Below, in pieces: positions 52,368 to 61,478 of a stretch of DNA of 64,000 nt. This DNA is from CAVYWD01 sp963772225 (GTDB lineage Bacteria; Myxococcota; Myxococcia; Myxococcales; UBA5297): assembly GCA_963772225.1 (NCBI GenBank), contig CAVYWD010000002.1, positions 1,054,001 to 1,118,000 of the forward strand, read 5' to 3'. Position 1 is the first letter of the stretch, and each line of letters starts with the position of its first letter. Made by a program: the position numbers and the translations under genes. The notes under the pieces were generated by a model. It was not told where the DNA came from. It was given only the letters and a program-made list of their open reading frames with translations, and ran no database searches.

Positions 52368-53800
52368 TGGCGGCGACAACCGATATTCCGCGCCTGGTGA
52401 TCGCCGGGGCCTCGAGCGGCTCCGGGAAGACCACCCTCACGGTGGCGCTCATCCGCGCGCTGCGGGCGCGAGGCCTGGTCGTCGCGCCGTTCAAGTGCGG
52501 GCCCGACTACCTGGACCCCACCTACCACGCCCGCGCCGCCGGCAGGCCGAGCCACAACCTCGACGGCTGGATGATGGGGCGAGAGGCCGCCCTGGCGACG
52601 TTTGCTCGCTGCGCGCGGGGAGCCGACGTGGCCGTCATCGAGGGCGTGATGGGGCTCTACGACGGCGCCTCGCCTCGAGGGGAAGAAGGCTCCACCGCCG
52701 AGATGGCGAAGTGGCTGGCGGCGCCGGTCGTGGCGGTCGTGGACGCGTCGGGCATGGCTCGGACCCTCGCGGCCTTGGCGCAAGGCCTCTCCGACTTCGA
52801 CCCGGGTCTCGCGCTCGCAGGGCTCCTGTGCAACCAGGTCGGCAGTCGCGGCCACTTGCAGCTCCTGGGCGAGGCGCTCGAGGCCGCGCTGCCTCGACCA
52901 AGTCTCGACATCGAGCCAGAGGTCGCAGGGCATCCGAGGCCGCTGCGTCTTTTTGGCGGTCTTCCGAGGCGAGCCAATCTCTCCTTCCCCGAGCGCCACC
53001 TCGGCCTTCACACGGCGGACGACGCTGCTCTCCCCGAGACGCGCCTCGAGTCGTGGGGCGCGGCGGCCGCGGAGTGGATGGACCTGGACGCGATCCTCGC
53101 GCTCGCGCGAAGCGCGCCGCCGCTCGCGACGAAGGAAGAAGCGCCGGGGCATCGAATTGCCGAGCGCTGCCGCATCGGCGTCGCCTTCGACGAGGCCTTC
53201 CACTTCTATTACGAGGACAACCTCGCGCGGCTGGAGGCGCTGGGCGCGCGCCTGGTTCGCTTCTCTCCGCTGCGCGACGCATCCCTGCCCGAGGTCGATG
53301 GGCTGCTGTTCGGCGGCGGCTACCCCGAGGAGCACGCGAGCGCGCTCTCCGGCAACCGCGGCCTGCGCGCCGCAATCAGCGCGTTCGCCGCCGAGGGAGC
53401 CCCCATCTACGCGGAGTGCGGCGGGCTCATGGCGCTCTGCCAGGCGATTCGCACGACCGACGGAGAGCTCCATCCGATGCTGAAGCTGCTTCCCGGAATC
53501 GCCGAGATGAAAGACCGCCTGGTCGCCTTGAGCTACGTCGAGGTGCAGACCCGAATGCCGACCTTCTTCGGCCCCGCCGGCCTTCGCTTGCGCGGCCATC
53601 AGTTTCGCTACTCCGAGCTGACGGAGGTTCCGGTCGACCTCGCTCGCGCCTATGAGCTGCAGCGCAGGCGCGGAGACGAGCCGACGCTCGAGGGCTACTC
53701 GCGGGGGAGCGTGCTCGGCTCCTACGTCCACGTGCACTGGGCCTCTTGCCCCCAGGCCGCCGCCGGCTTCGTCGACGCCTGCGCCCGGAGAGCCCGATGA
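52367..53800 (+). CDS. cbiA: Cobyrinate a,c-diamide synthase (CbiA/CobB)
   Basis: A 477-residue ATP-dependent glutamine amidotransferase that amidates the a and c side chains of cobyrinate. N-terminal dethiobiotin-synthetase-like domain with P-loop SGSGKTT, FKCGPDYLDPTYH, NLDGWMM and VIEGVMGLYDG. C-terminal class I-like glutaminase domain with FGGGYPEEHA, nucleophile cysteine in AECGGLMAL and GHQFRYSE. Full length. The end overlaps cbiB (ATGA). Confidence 0.95.
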   Translation: MAATTDIPRLVIAGASSGSGKTTLTVALIRALRARGLVVAPFKCGPDYLDPTYHARAAGRPSHNLDGWMMGREAALATFARCARGADVAVIEGVMGLYDGASPRGEEGSTAEMAKWLAAPVVAVVDASGMARTLAALAQGLSDFDPGLALAGLLCNQVGSRGHLQLLGEALEAALPRPSLDIEPEVAGHPRPLRLFGGLPRRANLSFPERHLGLHTADDAALPETRLESWGAAAAEWMDLDAILALARSAPPLATKEEAPGHRIAERCRIGVAFDEAFHFYYEDNLARLEALGARLVRFSPLRDASLPEVDGLLFGGGYPEEHASALSGNRGLRAAISAFAAEGAPIYAECGGLMALCQAIRTTDGELHPMLKLLPGIAEMKDRLVALSYVEVQTRMPTFFGPAGLRLRGHQFRYSELTEVPVDLARAYELQRRRGDEPTLEGYSRGSVLGSYVHVHWASCPQAAAGFVDACARRAR

Positions 53801-54744
53801 GCCACGGGCTCGTTGCTTCTCCCTCGGCCGCCGCCCTCGCGCTGGCGCTCGCCATCGACGCCACTCTCGGGGAGTACCCGGCCGCCGCTCACCCCGTCGT
53901 CTGGATGGGAGGCTGCATCTCCTTCCTCGAAGCGCGCGCTCCCTGGGGCGGTCGCGCGCGAGAGCTCGCCTGGGGCGCGCTCATGGCGCTCGCGATCCCC
54001 GCCCTCTTCGCCTTGGGTGGAGCGCTCTTCCTAGCCGGCAGCCGGCGGCTCGGATGGGCCGGCGTGATCATCGAGGCGCTGGCGCTCAAGTCCACCTTTG
54101 CTCTGCGCGAGCTCGGGCGAGCCGGGGGGCGGGTTCGAATCGCTCTGCAGCGCGGCGGCGTGGCCGAGGCTCGGGAAGGGCTGCGCTCGCTGTGCAGCCG
54201 GGACCCCTCGCAGCTCGGCCCCGCGCAGTTGACCGCCGCGGCAATCGAGTCGCTCGCCGAGAATGCCTCCGACAGCGCCGTGGCCCCCCTGCTCTGGTAT
54301 CTCGCGCTCGGGCTGCCCGGAGCGCTCGCGTATCGCGCGGCCAACACGCTCGACGCTCGCATCGGCTACCACGGGCGCTGCGAGTGGCTGGGCAAAACCG
54401 CCGCGCGCCTCGACAATCTGTGGAACCTGGCGCCGGCGCGGGTCACCGCGCTCTTCTTGCTCCTCGCGGGCCTGCTCTGCGGCGCTCCGGCGCGCCGCGG
54501 CGCCCGAGCCCTCCTGCGCGACGGCCGCAAGACCGAGAGCCCAAACGCCGGCCGCCCCATGGCGGCGATGGCCGGGCTCCTCGGCATCGAGCTGGAAAAG
54601 GCGGGGCACTACCGCCTCGGCGACCCGGTGGAGCCGCTCGTCCCCGAGAAGATCGGAGTCGCCTGGCGGCTCGTCCTGGTCGCCGCGCTCCTCGCCTGCG
54701 GGCTCTGCCTCGCCATCCTTGGAGCGGTTCATGGGCTTGCGTAG
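53797..54744 (+). CDS. cbiB: Adenosylcobinamide-phosphate synthase CbiB
   Basis: A 315-residue integral membrane protein that attaches the aminopropanol (or its phosphate) arm to adenosylcobyrate. Recognisable text: IDATLGEYPAAAHPVVWMG, AAAIESLAENASDSAVAPLLWY, RAANTLDARIGYHGRCEWLG, ARLDNLWNLAPAR and ESPNAGRPMAAMAGLLGIELEK (quoted in part). Four or five hydrophobic segments. ATGA overlap with cbiA before it and an overlap of 14 bases with cobD after it. Confidence 0.94.
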   Translation: MSHGLVASPSAAALALALAIDATLGEYPAAAHPVVWMGGCISFLEARAPWGGRARELAWGALMALAIPALFALGGALFLAGSRRLGWAGVIIEALALKSTFALRELGRAGGRVRIALQRGGVAEAREGLRSLCSRDPSQLGPAQLTAAAIESLAENASDSAVAPLLWYLALGLPGALAYRAANTLDARIGYHGRCEWLGKTAARLDNLWNLAPARVTALFLLLAGLLCGAPARRGARALLRDGRKTESPNAGRPMAAMAGLLGIELEKAGHYRLGDPVEPLVPEKIGVAWRLVLVAALLACGLCLAILGAVHGLA

Positions 54745-55803
54745 ATGGAGGACCGCAGAGCCGCGCGAGCATGGCGGCCCCGCGTCGGGCGACCTGGAGG
54801 CGCTGAGCCTCCACTCTGGCGAGGCGCTCGACTTCAGCGTCAACGTCAACCCCTACGGCCCCTGCCCGGCGGTGGTGCAGGCGGTGCGCTCGGCGCCAAT
54901 CCACCTCTATCCCGACCCCGCGGCGACCTCGGTCCGGCAGGCCATCGCGGCGCGCGCCGGGGTGTCCGTCCAGAGCGTCGTCTTCGGCAACGGCGCGGCG
55001 GACCTCCTCTGGACGCTCGTCCGCGTCGTCCTCGGCGGCGGCGGCCGCGCGCTGGTCGTCGAGCCGGCGTTCTCGGAGCTGCGCGCGGCCGTCGAGTCGG
55101 TCGGAGCCGAGCTCCACGCGTGGCGTGCGAGCGCCGAGGACGGGCTCAGGGTCGACCTCGCTGCCGTCGCGCGGGCGGCGGCGCAGGCGCGGGCCGACCT
55201 CGTCTCCCTCTGCGCGCCGACGACGCCGGCCGGCATCGCGGTCCCGCTCGCGGACGTCGCCGAGCTCGCCCGAATCTCCCCGAGGCGCTCGTGCTGCTCG
55301 ATGAGTCCTTCCTCTCGCTCTCCGACCAGAGCGCCGAGGCGGCGCTGCCGATGCCCGAGAACGTGGTGCGCTTGCGCTCGATGACCAAAGAGCACGCCAT
55401 CCCCGGGCTGCGCGCCGGCTACCTGCTCGCCGCGCCCGAGCTCGCGCGCGCCGTCGAGTCCGGCCGGCCCGCGTGGAGCACCAGCAGCGTCGCGCAGGCG
55501 GCCGCGCTGGCGGCGATCGGCTCCGACGAGTTCGTGGCCGACTCTCGCCGGCGGCTCCGCCGGGATCGCGCGGAGACGGTGGCGGACCTCGTCGCGCTCG
55601 GGCTCGCGCCCTACCCCTCGGTCGCTCCGTACCTGTCGTTCCCCGTGCCCGACGCCGCTGGGCTGCGCCGCAGGCTCCTCGGCCATCGCATCCTCGTGCG
55701 CGACTGCGCCTCCTTCGGCCTGAGCGACACGCTGCGCGTCGCGGTCCGACCGGCTGCCGAGCGAGAGCGCCTCACGGCCGCCCTGAAGAAAGAGCTTCGA
55801 TGA
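54731..55803 (+). CDS. cobD: L-threonine-O-3-phosphate decarboxylase, frameshifted
   Basis: PLP-dependent aminotransferase-fold enzyme that supplies aminopropanol phosphate for the B12 side arm. N-terminal part in one frame: LDFSVNVNPYGPCPAVV, YPDPAATSVRQAIA, FGNGAADLLWTLVRVV. The frame breaks at about 55270 (GCCCGAATC) and continues in another as LPEALVLLDESFLSLSD, then SMTKEHAIPGLRAGYLL with the PLP lysine. One inserted base gives ARNLPEAL and a normal protein of about 357 residues. Its last bases overlap cobQ (ATGA). Confidence 0.85.
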
Positions 55804-56105
55804 CCGCGCGCACGCTCATGGTCCAGGGCACCGCATCGTCGGTGGGCAAGAACCTCCTCGTCACGGCGCTGTGCCGGATCTTCAGCCGCGCCGGCCTTCG
55901 GGTCGCACCGTTCAAGGCCCAGAACATGGCGCTCAACTCGGCGGTCGCCGACGGCGGCGGCGAGATCGGCCGCGCCCAGGCCGTGCAGGCCGAGGAACCG
56001 CGCCGGCTTGATACCGGACTTCCCTGTTATGTCCCTTGCGGACCGCCAGCCGGCGCACGAGTCGCGCCTTTCAGGGCCCTGGGCGCCTGGGAATCGACTT
56101 GCTGA
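55800..56105 (+). pseudogene. cobQ: Truncated cobyric acid synthase CobQ
   Basis: The first 62 residues (TLMVQGTASSVGKNLLVTAL, FKAQNMALNS and GEIGRAQAVQAE) are a clear CobQ/CbiP start with the P-loop-like ATP site. The match ends at QAVQAE; the remaining 38 codons are unrelated and end at 56105. A normal CobQ has about 480 residues. The rest of the gene, and any following cobalamin genes, are missing, and tsaB begins immediately on the other strand. Confidence 0.85.
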
Positions 56106-56128
56106 CTTCGCGGAGCCCTCGCCGGCGC

Positions 56129-56836
56129 CTACCTGGGCCCGGGCGCCTTCTTTGGCCGGAGCGTCCACTCGGAGTCGGGCGGGCGCACGTAGTGCGGCTC
56201 CAGGGCGAAAGCCGCCTGCTTGTCGTAAGCGGGCACCGCGCCGACGAGGCGCACCAGCGCCGCGGCGTCCGGGCACAGGACCGGCGTCGCGGGCGGCGCC
56301 AGCGCCTGGAGCGGAGCGTAGGCGTCCCGGCCGACTCCGAAGACCTGCGCGCGCTCTGCCGCCAGTCGCGCGGCCAGCACCTGGGGGTTCAGGGCCATTT
56401 CCGCGCCCTCGAGCTCGACGCCCTCGCCTCGCCTCCGGAACAGGCCGCAGTAGACCTCGCCCTTGCGCGCGTCGAGGCACGGCACCAGGAGCTCGCCTTC
56501 GCCCGCGTCCGGCGCCGCCGCGAGCGCCATGGCCGCGAGCGAGGAGGCGCCGACCAGTGGAATGCCCGCCGCGTAGCAGAGCCCCTTGGCGGTGGCGAGG
56601 CCTATCCGCAGGCCGGTGAACGAGCCCGGCCCCAGCCCGATGACGAATGCCGCGAGGTCCTTGGGCGCCGCGCCCGCGCCGGCGAGCATCTCGGCCACGA
56701 GCCCGGGGAGGAGGTCGCTGTGCGGCGTGGGCGGGGGCCGGACGACCTTGGCGAGCACGCGATCGCCCTTGGCCTCGCGCAGGACGAGCGCGGCCGAGAG
56801 CGTCAGCGTGGCGGTGTCGAGGCCGAAGAGGAGCAT
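56129..56836 (-). CDS. tsaB: tRNA t6A biosynthesis protein TsaB
   Basis: A 235-residue ASKHA-fold protein that scaffolds TsaD in making N6-threonylcarbamoyladenosine at position 37 of ANN-decoding tRNAs. Start FGLDTATLTLS, GLGPGSFTGLRIGLATAKGL, GASSLAAMALAA and LDARKGEVYCGLF are typical. It lacks catalytic ATPase residues as expected for TsaB. It follows gltX closely on the same strand, so both are probably co-transcribed translation genes. Confidence 0.95.
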   Translation of the reverse strand: MLLFGLDTATLTLSAALVLREAKGDRVLAKVVRPPPTPHSDLLPGLVAEMLAGAGAAPKDLAAFVIGLGPGSFTGLRIGLATAKGLCYAAGIPLVGASSLAAMALAAAPDAGEGELLVPCLDARKGEVYCGLFRRRGEGVELEGAEMALNPQVLAARLAAERAQVFGVGRDAYAPLQALAPPATPVLCPDAAALVRLVGAVPAYDKQAAFALEPHYVRPPDSEWTLRPKKAPGPR

Positions 56837-56857
56837 GGTGCCTATGACCTGGGCGAC

Positions 56858-58462
56858 TCAGTGCGCAGCGGGGATTGCCGGTCGCACCGCGCCGAGCGCG
56901 CAGGGGGCGCGCTCGCGCGGGCGGCCGGCCACTCGCCTAACCCTTCTTCGGAGCCGGACCGGCGGGCGGCGCGCCGGCGCCTCCCGCAGGGCCGGGGCCG
57001 CGGGCGCCTTGAGCGTCCTCAGGAGCTCGACCGCGCTGCGCACGCGCTTGCGCGTGAGCTCGCGGCCCAGGACCTCGAGCGTGGCGAAGAGCGGCGGCGT
57101 GGCGGTCTTGCCGGTCACCGCGACCCGGAGCGCCATGAACAGCTCCTTGGGCTTGAACCCGGCGCCTTCGCAGAAGCTCCGGCCGAACTCCTCGAGCGGC
57201 TTGTCGGCGAACTCGATGCGCTTCTTGCCGTCGCCGGGGTCGTCGACGCGGGCGATGAACTCCTCCAAGGCGCTGGCAATCTCCTGAGGCGCCCGGCCCT
57301 TGGGCACCAGCTGGTCGGCCACGGGCTTCAAGTCCAGGTCGCCGGTGAAGAAGAAGTCGGCCTGCCCCATGAAGTCGGCGAGCGTCTTCATCCGCTCGTG
57401 CACCAGCGGCACGACGCGGCTGACGAACGCCTGGGACAGCCGCCAGTCGGTGAGCCGGGCGACGACGTCGGCCGGCGAGAGCTCGCGAATGTAGTGGCCG
57501 TTCAGGTCGATGAGCTTCACCAGGTCGAAGACCGGCTCGCCGGTGGAGACGTTGTCCAGGTTGAACGCCTGGATCATCTCGTCGAGCGTGAACTTCTCGC
57601 GGTCGGCCGCGATGGACCAGCCCATGAGGCCCAGGAAGTTGCGCAGCGCCTCGGGGAGGATGCCCGCGTCGCGGTAGTAGTCGAGCGAGACGGGGTTCTT
57701 GCGCTTGCTGATCTTCGATTTGTCCTTGTTGCGCAAGAGCGGCATGTGCGCCCACTCGGGCGCCTGCCAGCCGAAGGCCTGATAGAGCACCACGTGCTTG
57801 GGCGTCGAGCTGATCCACTCCTCGGCGCGGATGACGTGGGTGATCTTCATGAGGTGGTCGTCGACCACGTTCGCCAGGTGGTAGGTCGGAAAGCCGTCCG
57901 ACTTGAGGAGCACCTGGTCGTCGATGCCGGCGTTGGCGAACTTGATCTCCCCGCGGAGCCGGTCGCGGAAGACCGTCTCGCCGACGCGGGGCATGGCCAG
58001 GCGCACCACGTGCGGCTCGCCGGCGGCCGCCCGTCGCGCCGACTCCTCGCGGAGCACGCCGCGGCACAGGCCGTCGTAGCCGGTGGGGCGCTTCTGGGCG
58101 AGCTGCTGCTTGCGCAGGTCGGTCAGGCGCTCCGGGGTGCAGAAGCAGCGGTAGGCCGCGCCCTTCTCGATGAGCTCGTCGGCGTGCGCGCGGTAGATGG
58201 CCGCGCGCTCGCTCTGCCGGTAGGGGCCGTGTGGGCCGCCGATGTCCGGCCCCTCGTCCCACGTCAGGCCCACCCAGCGCAGCGCGCGCAGGATGGCCGC
58301 CTCGGACTCCAGCGTGGAGCGGCTGCGGTCGGTGTCTTCAATCCGCAGAATGAATTGCCCGCCGTTCTTCTTGGCGAACACGTAATTGAAAAGGGCGATG
58401 TAAGCCGTGCCCACGTGGGGATCGCCCGTGGGGCTCGGCGCGATTCGAACTCGGACGGTCAT
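56858..58462 (-). CDS. gltX: Glutamyl-tRNA synthetase
   Basis: A class I aminoacyl-tRNA synthetase charging tRNA-Glu. The HIGH-equivalent is in SPTGDPHVGTA, and the KMSKS-equivalent is KISKR in DKSKISKRKNP. LRIEDTDRSR and PTYHLANVVDDHLMKITHVI (part) complete the catalytic domain; the anticodon-binding helical domain follows. Core length about 500 residues is normal. The last 35 residues in this frame are arginine-rich and unnatural; a shift near 57000 would instead end the protein at 56937 with GAPPAGPAPKKG, a more likely tail. So the true end may be 56937. Confidence 0.95.
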   Translation of the reverse strand: MTVRVRIAPSPTGDPHVGTAYIALFNYVFAKKNGGQFILRIEDTDRSRSTLESEAAILRALRWVGLTWDEGPDIGGPHGPYRQSERAAIYRAHADELIEKGAAYRCFCTPERLTDLRKQQLAQKRPTGYDGLCRGVLREESARRAAAGEPHVVRLAMPRVGETVFRDRLRGEIKFANAGIDDQVLLKSDGFPTYHLANVVDDHLMKITHVIRAEEWISSTPKHVVLYQAFGWQAPEWAHMPLLRNKDKSKISKRKNPVSLDYYRDAGILPEALRNFLGLMGWSIAADREKFTLDEMIQAFNLDNVSTGEPVFDLVKLIDLNGHYIRELSPADVVARLTDWRLSQAFVSRVVPLVHERMKTLADFMGQADFFFTGDLDLKPVADQLVPKGRAPQEIASALEEFIARVDDPGDGKKRIEFADKPLEEFGRSFCEGAGFKPKELFMALRVAVTGKTATPPLFATLEVLGRELTRKRVRSAVELLRTLKAPAAPALREAPARRPPVRLRRRVRRVAGRPRERAPCALGAVRPAIPAAH

Positions 58463-58764
58463 GGGCGCCTTCTATAGCATGCGGCCGCGCGGGCGCGTCG
58501 AGTGGAAGACGCTTCGGCCGGCCGCGCCCTCTCGCCGAGGAGCCGCGCGGGCGCTTTCGCCTGCGGCCCGTCGGCTCTCCGGACCGCCCACGGCTCCTTG
58601 TTCGGGCAGCGGGTCGGCTGACGCTCCACACTCTCTGTGAACCCATCGTCTCGCGGTGCGCGGCGCGCGGCTTTGCGCCGGGCGCGAAACGTGCAACCTA
58701 AGTGCCGGTCGAAGACGGCCACCGCCGGGAGAGGAGGCCGCCCGTCGCAGGGAGAACGACCGCC
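58463..58764. other. Divergent intergenic region between gltX and a hypothetical gene
   Basis: About 300 bases with no supportable gene. It must hold the promoters of gltX-tsaB and of the gene starting at 58765. I see no clear promoter consensus. Confidence 0.5.
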
Positions 58765-59395
58765 GTGAGCCACCCTGAAATCCGAGCCCTGAAGCTGCAG
58801 AACGACCTGGCCGCGCTGGCCGAAGTGGCGGCTGCGTCCATGTCCCGCATCGAGGCCTCGCTGACCCACGGCAGCCTCGTCGACGTCCGCGACGCGCCCG
58901 CGCTCGCGTGGCTCCCCGCGGAGCTCGGCGTCGAGCTGATAGAAGTGGCCCACGGCCTGCTCCGGCCCGGCGTCGAGCGGGCGTGGTATCGACGCGCGAT
59001 GGAGCGCTCCCTGGAGAGTGCACTGCTCGGAAGCTTCGCCGAGACCGCCGCCAGCGTCTTCGGCCGCCGGCCGCTCTCCTTCCTGAAGTGGATGACGCAC
59101 ACCTGGGAGACCGTCTACCGCGGCTGCGGCCGCCTCACGCTCGAGAGCCCCGAACCCCAGGGAACCCGCGATCCGGGCGAGCCTGGTTCACGACCCCGCG
59201 CCGGCGCTCTTCCGCGGGCACTTCCCGCGGTCGGTGGCCTTCGGCCTCGAGTCGGCCTTCGCGGCCTGCGGCTTCCACGTGGCGGGGACCGTGGCGCGCG
59301 CGGGCCCGCGCGTCGAGTACCACTTCACCTGGCAGGAGGCGCTGGCCCTGCCGGCCTTCGGCTGGGTCGATCGCGCTCCACCGCGACGCTCGTGA
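58765..59395 (+). CDS. Hypothetical protein, frameshifted
   Basis: Starts at GTG 58765 with GGGAG upstream. The first part (LKLQNDLAALAEVAAASMSR, AWLPAELGVELIEVAHGLL, FLKWMTHTWETVYRGCG) is helical and resembles the layout of myxobacterial TIGR02265/DUF2378-like proteins, though I am not certain. The frame breaks at about 59160 (CAGGGAACCC) and continues in another as AIRASLVHDPAPALFRGHFP, FGLESAFAACGFHV and VEYHFTWQEALALPAFGW to the TGA at 59393. Removing one base gives about 209 residues with an alpha-then-beta layout. Confidence 0.6.
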
Positions 59396-59464
59396 CCCGG
59401 GAAGTCCCCGGCACAGGAGAGCGGCGGCACTCTTGGCAGAGGGCTTGCTCTCCTCTATCGCCGC

Positions 59465-60439
59465 ATGCGGCGCATCCAATCACGCCCTTTTGCCGCCGGC
59501 CGCGGTGACGCGCCGGCGCGCGCGCTCGAGGCCGGAGCGCCCGCCTTCGCCCTGGCGTGTCTGGCCGGCGACGTCGGGCTGTACGGGCTGATCCTGGCGC
59601 TCGCCGCTCTGGCGCTGCACCTCTCGAGGCGGCTGCGCCAGGCGGAGCGGGACCGCGACCGCGCGCGACAGCGGGAAGCGGAGGTCGGCGCCGCCGGCCG
59701 CGAAGCCGGACGGCTGGCCCTGGTGGGCCGGCTCGCCTCGGGGATAGCCCACGAGATCAACAACCCGCTCGCCTTCGTGAAGGCGAATGTCCTCTACCTG
59801 GACCGGATGCGTGCGAACCCGTCGCAGATCCCGCCCGACGACCTCGCCCAGCTCCTGGACGACACCCGCGACGGCGTCGACCGCATCCAGCAGACGGCGT
59901 CCGACCTGCGCGCCGTCTCCCGCGACGCGCCCGAGGTCGCTGAGCCGTGCCCCATTCGCGAGCTGGTCGAGAGCGCGGTGCGGCTCGCCCACGCGCGCTC
60001 TCGCGGGGCAGTCGCTCCCTCGGCGGCGCTGCCCCCGGAGCCGGTCTTCGCCCTGGCCGACCCTTACCGGCTGACGCGGGTGCTGGTGCAGGTCCTGCTC
60101 AACGCGGAGGAGGCCGCGGAGGAGACGCGCGTCGAGAGGCCGGCGCGGATCGCCGTGTCATGCGAGGTCGACGAGAAGGCGGTCCATATCTGCGTCGAGG
60201 ACAGCGGGCCGGGCGTGCCGCCGGAGCTGCGCGAGCGCATCTTCGAGCCCTTCTTCACGACTCGGGGGGAGCGCCGCGCGCCTGGCTTGGGGCTGGCGCT
60301 GTCGCGGGACGACCTCGGGCGCTGCGGCGGGGAGATACGGTGCGAGGAGCCCGCGTCCGGCGAGGGAGCGCGCTTTCGCATCATCCTGAACCGCTGCAGC
60401 TCCCCCGCTGCCGCAGAAGACTCGGCCCAGGCCAGCTAA
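59465..60439 (+). CDS. Sensor histidine kinase
   Basis: A 324-residue kinase. One hydrophobic segment (LACLAGDVGLYGLILALAAL) at about 30-55 anchors it, followed by a charged coiled helix, then the phosphoacceptor box GIAHEINNPLAFVKANVL, and an HATPase with VLLNAEEAAEE (N box), EDSGPGVPPELRERIFEPFFTT (part) and LGLALS. No periplasmic sensor domain of any size. Two single-receiver proteins lie just downstream (60529 minus, 61050 plus) and are candidate partners. Confidence 0.9.
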   Translation: MRRIQSRPFAAGRGDAPARALEAGAPAFALACLAGDVGLYGLILALAALALHLSRRLRQAERDRDRARQREAEVGAAGREAGRLALVGRLASGIAHEINNPLAFVKANVLYLDRMRANPSQIPPDDLAQLLDDTRDGVDRIQQTASDLRAVSRDAPEVAEPCPIRELVESAVRLAHARSRGAVAPSAALPPEPVFALADPYRLTRVLVQVLLNAEEAAEETRVERPARIAVSCEVDEKAVHICVEDSGPGVPPELRERIFEPFFTTRGERRAPGLGLALSRDDLGRCGGEIRCEEPASGEGARFRIILNRCSSPAAAEDSAQAS

Positions 60440-60470
60440 AACCTGACCACGAAAAACATCCGCGCCCCTC

Positions 60471-60506
60471 TCCCCCTCCCCGCAAGCGGCCGCAAGCGGG
60501 GAGGGG
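60471..60506. terminator. Bidirectional hairpin between convergent genes
   Basis: Perfect 12-bp stem CCCCCTCCCCGC (60471-60482) with GCGGGGAGGGGG (60495-60506) and a 12-base loop that contains GCGGCCGC. It lies between the histidine kinase and the convergent receiver gene. It lacks a strong T tract, so termination is inferred from position. Confidence 0.55.
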
Positions 60507-60528
60507 GCCGGGGGGTGAGGACGCGGCG

Positions 60529-60897
60529 CTACGCCGCGCAGGCCTCCGGCTGCGAGCCGAGGATCAAGCCCGCGAGCTCCCGGAGAGCGAAGTCCTTCCC
60601 GAACACCGGCGTCCTCGGGTCGCGCATGGCCACCCGCGCTTCCTCTTCGTCGGCGCTGATCAGGATGGGCGTCAGGTGCGGCTGGATGTGCTTCGCCTCG
60701 CGCACCAGGGCGTCGCCGCTCATCGCCGGCATCACCTGGTCGGTGATGAGGACGTCGATGTGCTGCGTGCCCAGGAAGTGCAGCGCCTCGCCCGCGTGGC
60801 GGGCGCAGAAGACCGTGACCCCCGGCCCCGCGAGTTGGCCGCGGAGCATCCGGAGGGCGAAGGGGTCGTCGTCGACGAGCAAGACGGTGAGCGCCAC
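60529..60897 (-). CDS. Single-domain response regulator
   Basis: A 122-residue receiver domain without output domain. LLVDDDP holds the acidic pair, ITDQVMP the phosphoacceptor aspartate, LISADEEEA the switch position and the lysine is in VFGKDF. Convergent with the histidine kinase. It probably relays phosphate or inhibits by binding, as stand-alone receivers do. Confidence 0.9.
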   Translation of the reverse strand: MALTVLLVDDDPFALRMLRGQLAGPGVTVFCARHAGEALHFLGTQHIDVLITDQVMPAMSGDALVREAKHIQPHLTPILISADEEEARVAMRDPRTPVFGKDFALRELAGLILGSQPEACAA

Positions 60898-61049
60898 GGG
60901 CGGCCTCCTGACAGTGCCCCTCGAAAGACTCTTCGGCGCGCCACAGCCCGGCGAGAAGGGCCGCGCGCGGGCGCGGCCGAAGCCTTAAGGAAGCCGGCGC
61001 GCGTGACGAATGCCCCCATAGAGGGCGACGGCAGCGCGAGGTGCGCCAG

Positions 61050-61475
61050 ATGGCTCCCACGGTCCTGATGGTCGACGACGAACCCATGATGCTCCGCTCG
61101 CTCGAGCGCGAGTTTCGCCGAAGCCCTTGCCAGGTGGTGACGGCCGCCGGCCCCGTCGAGGCGCTGAAGGTCCTGGGCAGCCGCCTGGTGCACGTGCTCA
61201 TCACCGATCACCGGATGCCCGTGATGACCGGCAGCGACCTGGTGCTCAGGGCGCGCGAGCTCCAGCCGGACATCAAGAGCGTGGTCCTGAGCGCGACCCC
61301 CGACGAGGCCCGCAAGCACGTCGGGAAGGCGACCCCGGTGCTCTCCAAGCCATGGTCCCGAAACGAGCTCTTCAAGCTCGTGTTCGGGGCGACGCCGCAG
61401 GAGCTGAGCCAGGCGCTCAAGCCGCCGGCGCCGGTCCCCGTGCCAGTGCGCGGGTGCGCGCCGCGGCGGCCCTGA
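61050..61475 (+). CDS. Single-domain response regulator
   Basis: A 141-residue receiver with a short proline-rich C-terminal tail. LMVDDEP, phosphoacceptor in LITDHRMPVMTGSD, VVLSATPDEA and the lysine in LSKPWS. The last feature (SKPW, then ELFKLV) is usual in receivers of the RpfG/HD-GYP group, but no output domain follows. ATG 61050 was preferred over GTG 61041 because GCGAGG sits at a suitable distance. Confidence 0.88.
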   Translation: MAPTVLMVDDEPMMLRSLEREFRRSPCQVVTAAGPVEALKVLGSRLVHVLITDHRMPVMTGSDLVLRARELQPDIKSVVLSATPDEARKHVGKATPVLSKPWSRNELFKLVFGATPQELSQALKPPAPVPVPVRGCAPRRP

Positions 61476-61478
61476 CAA

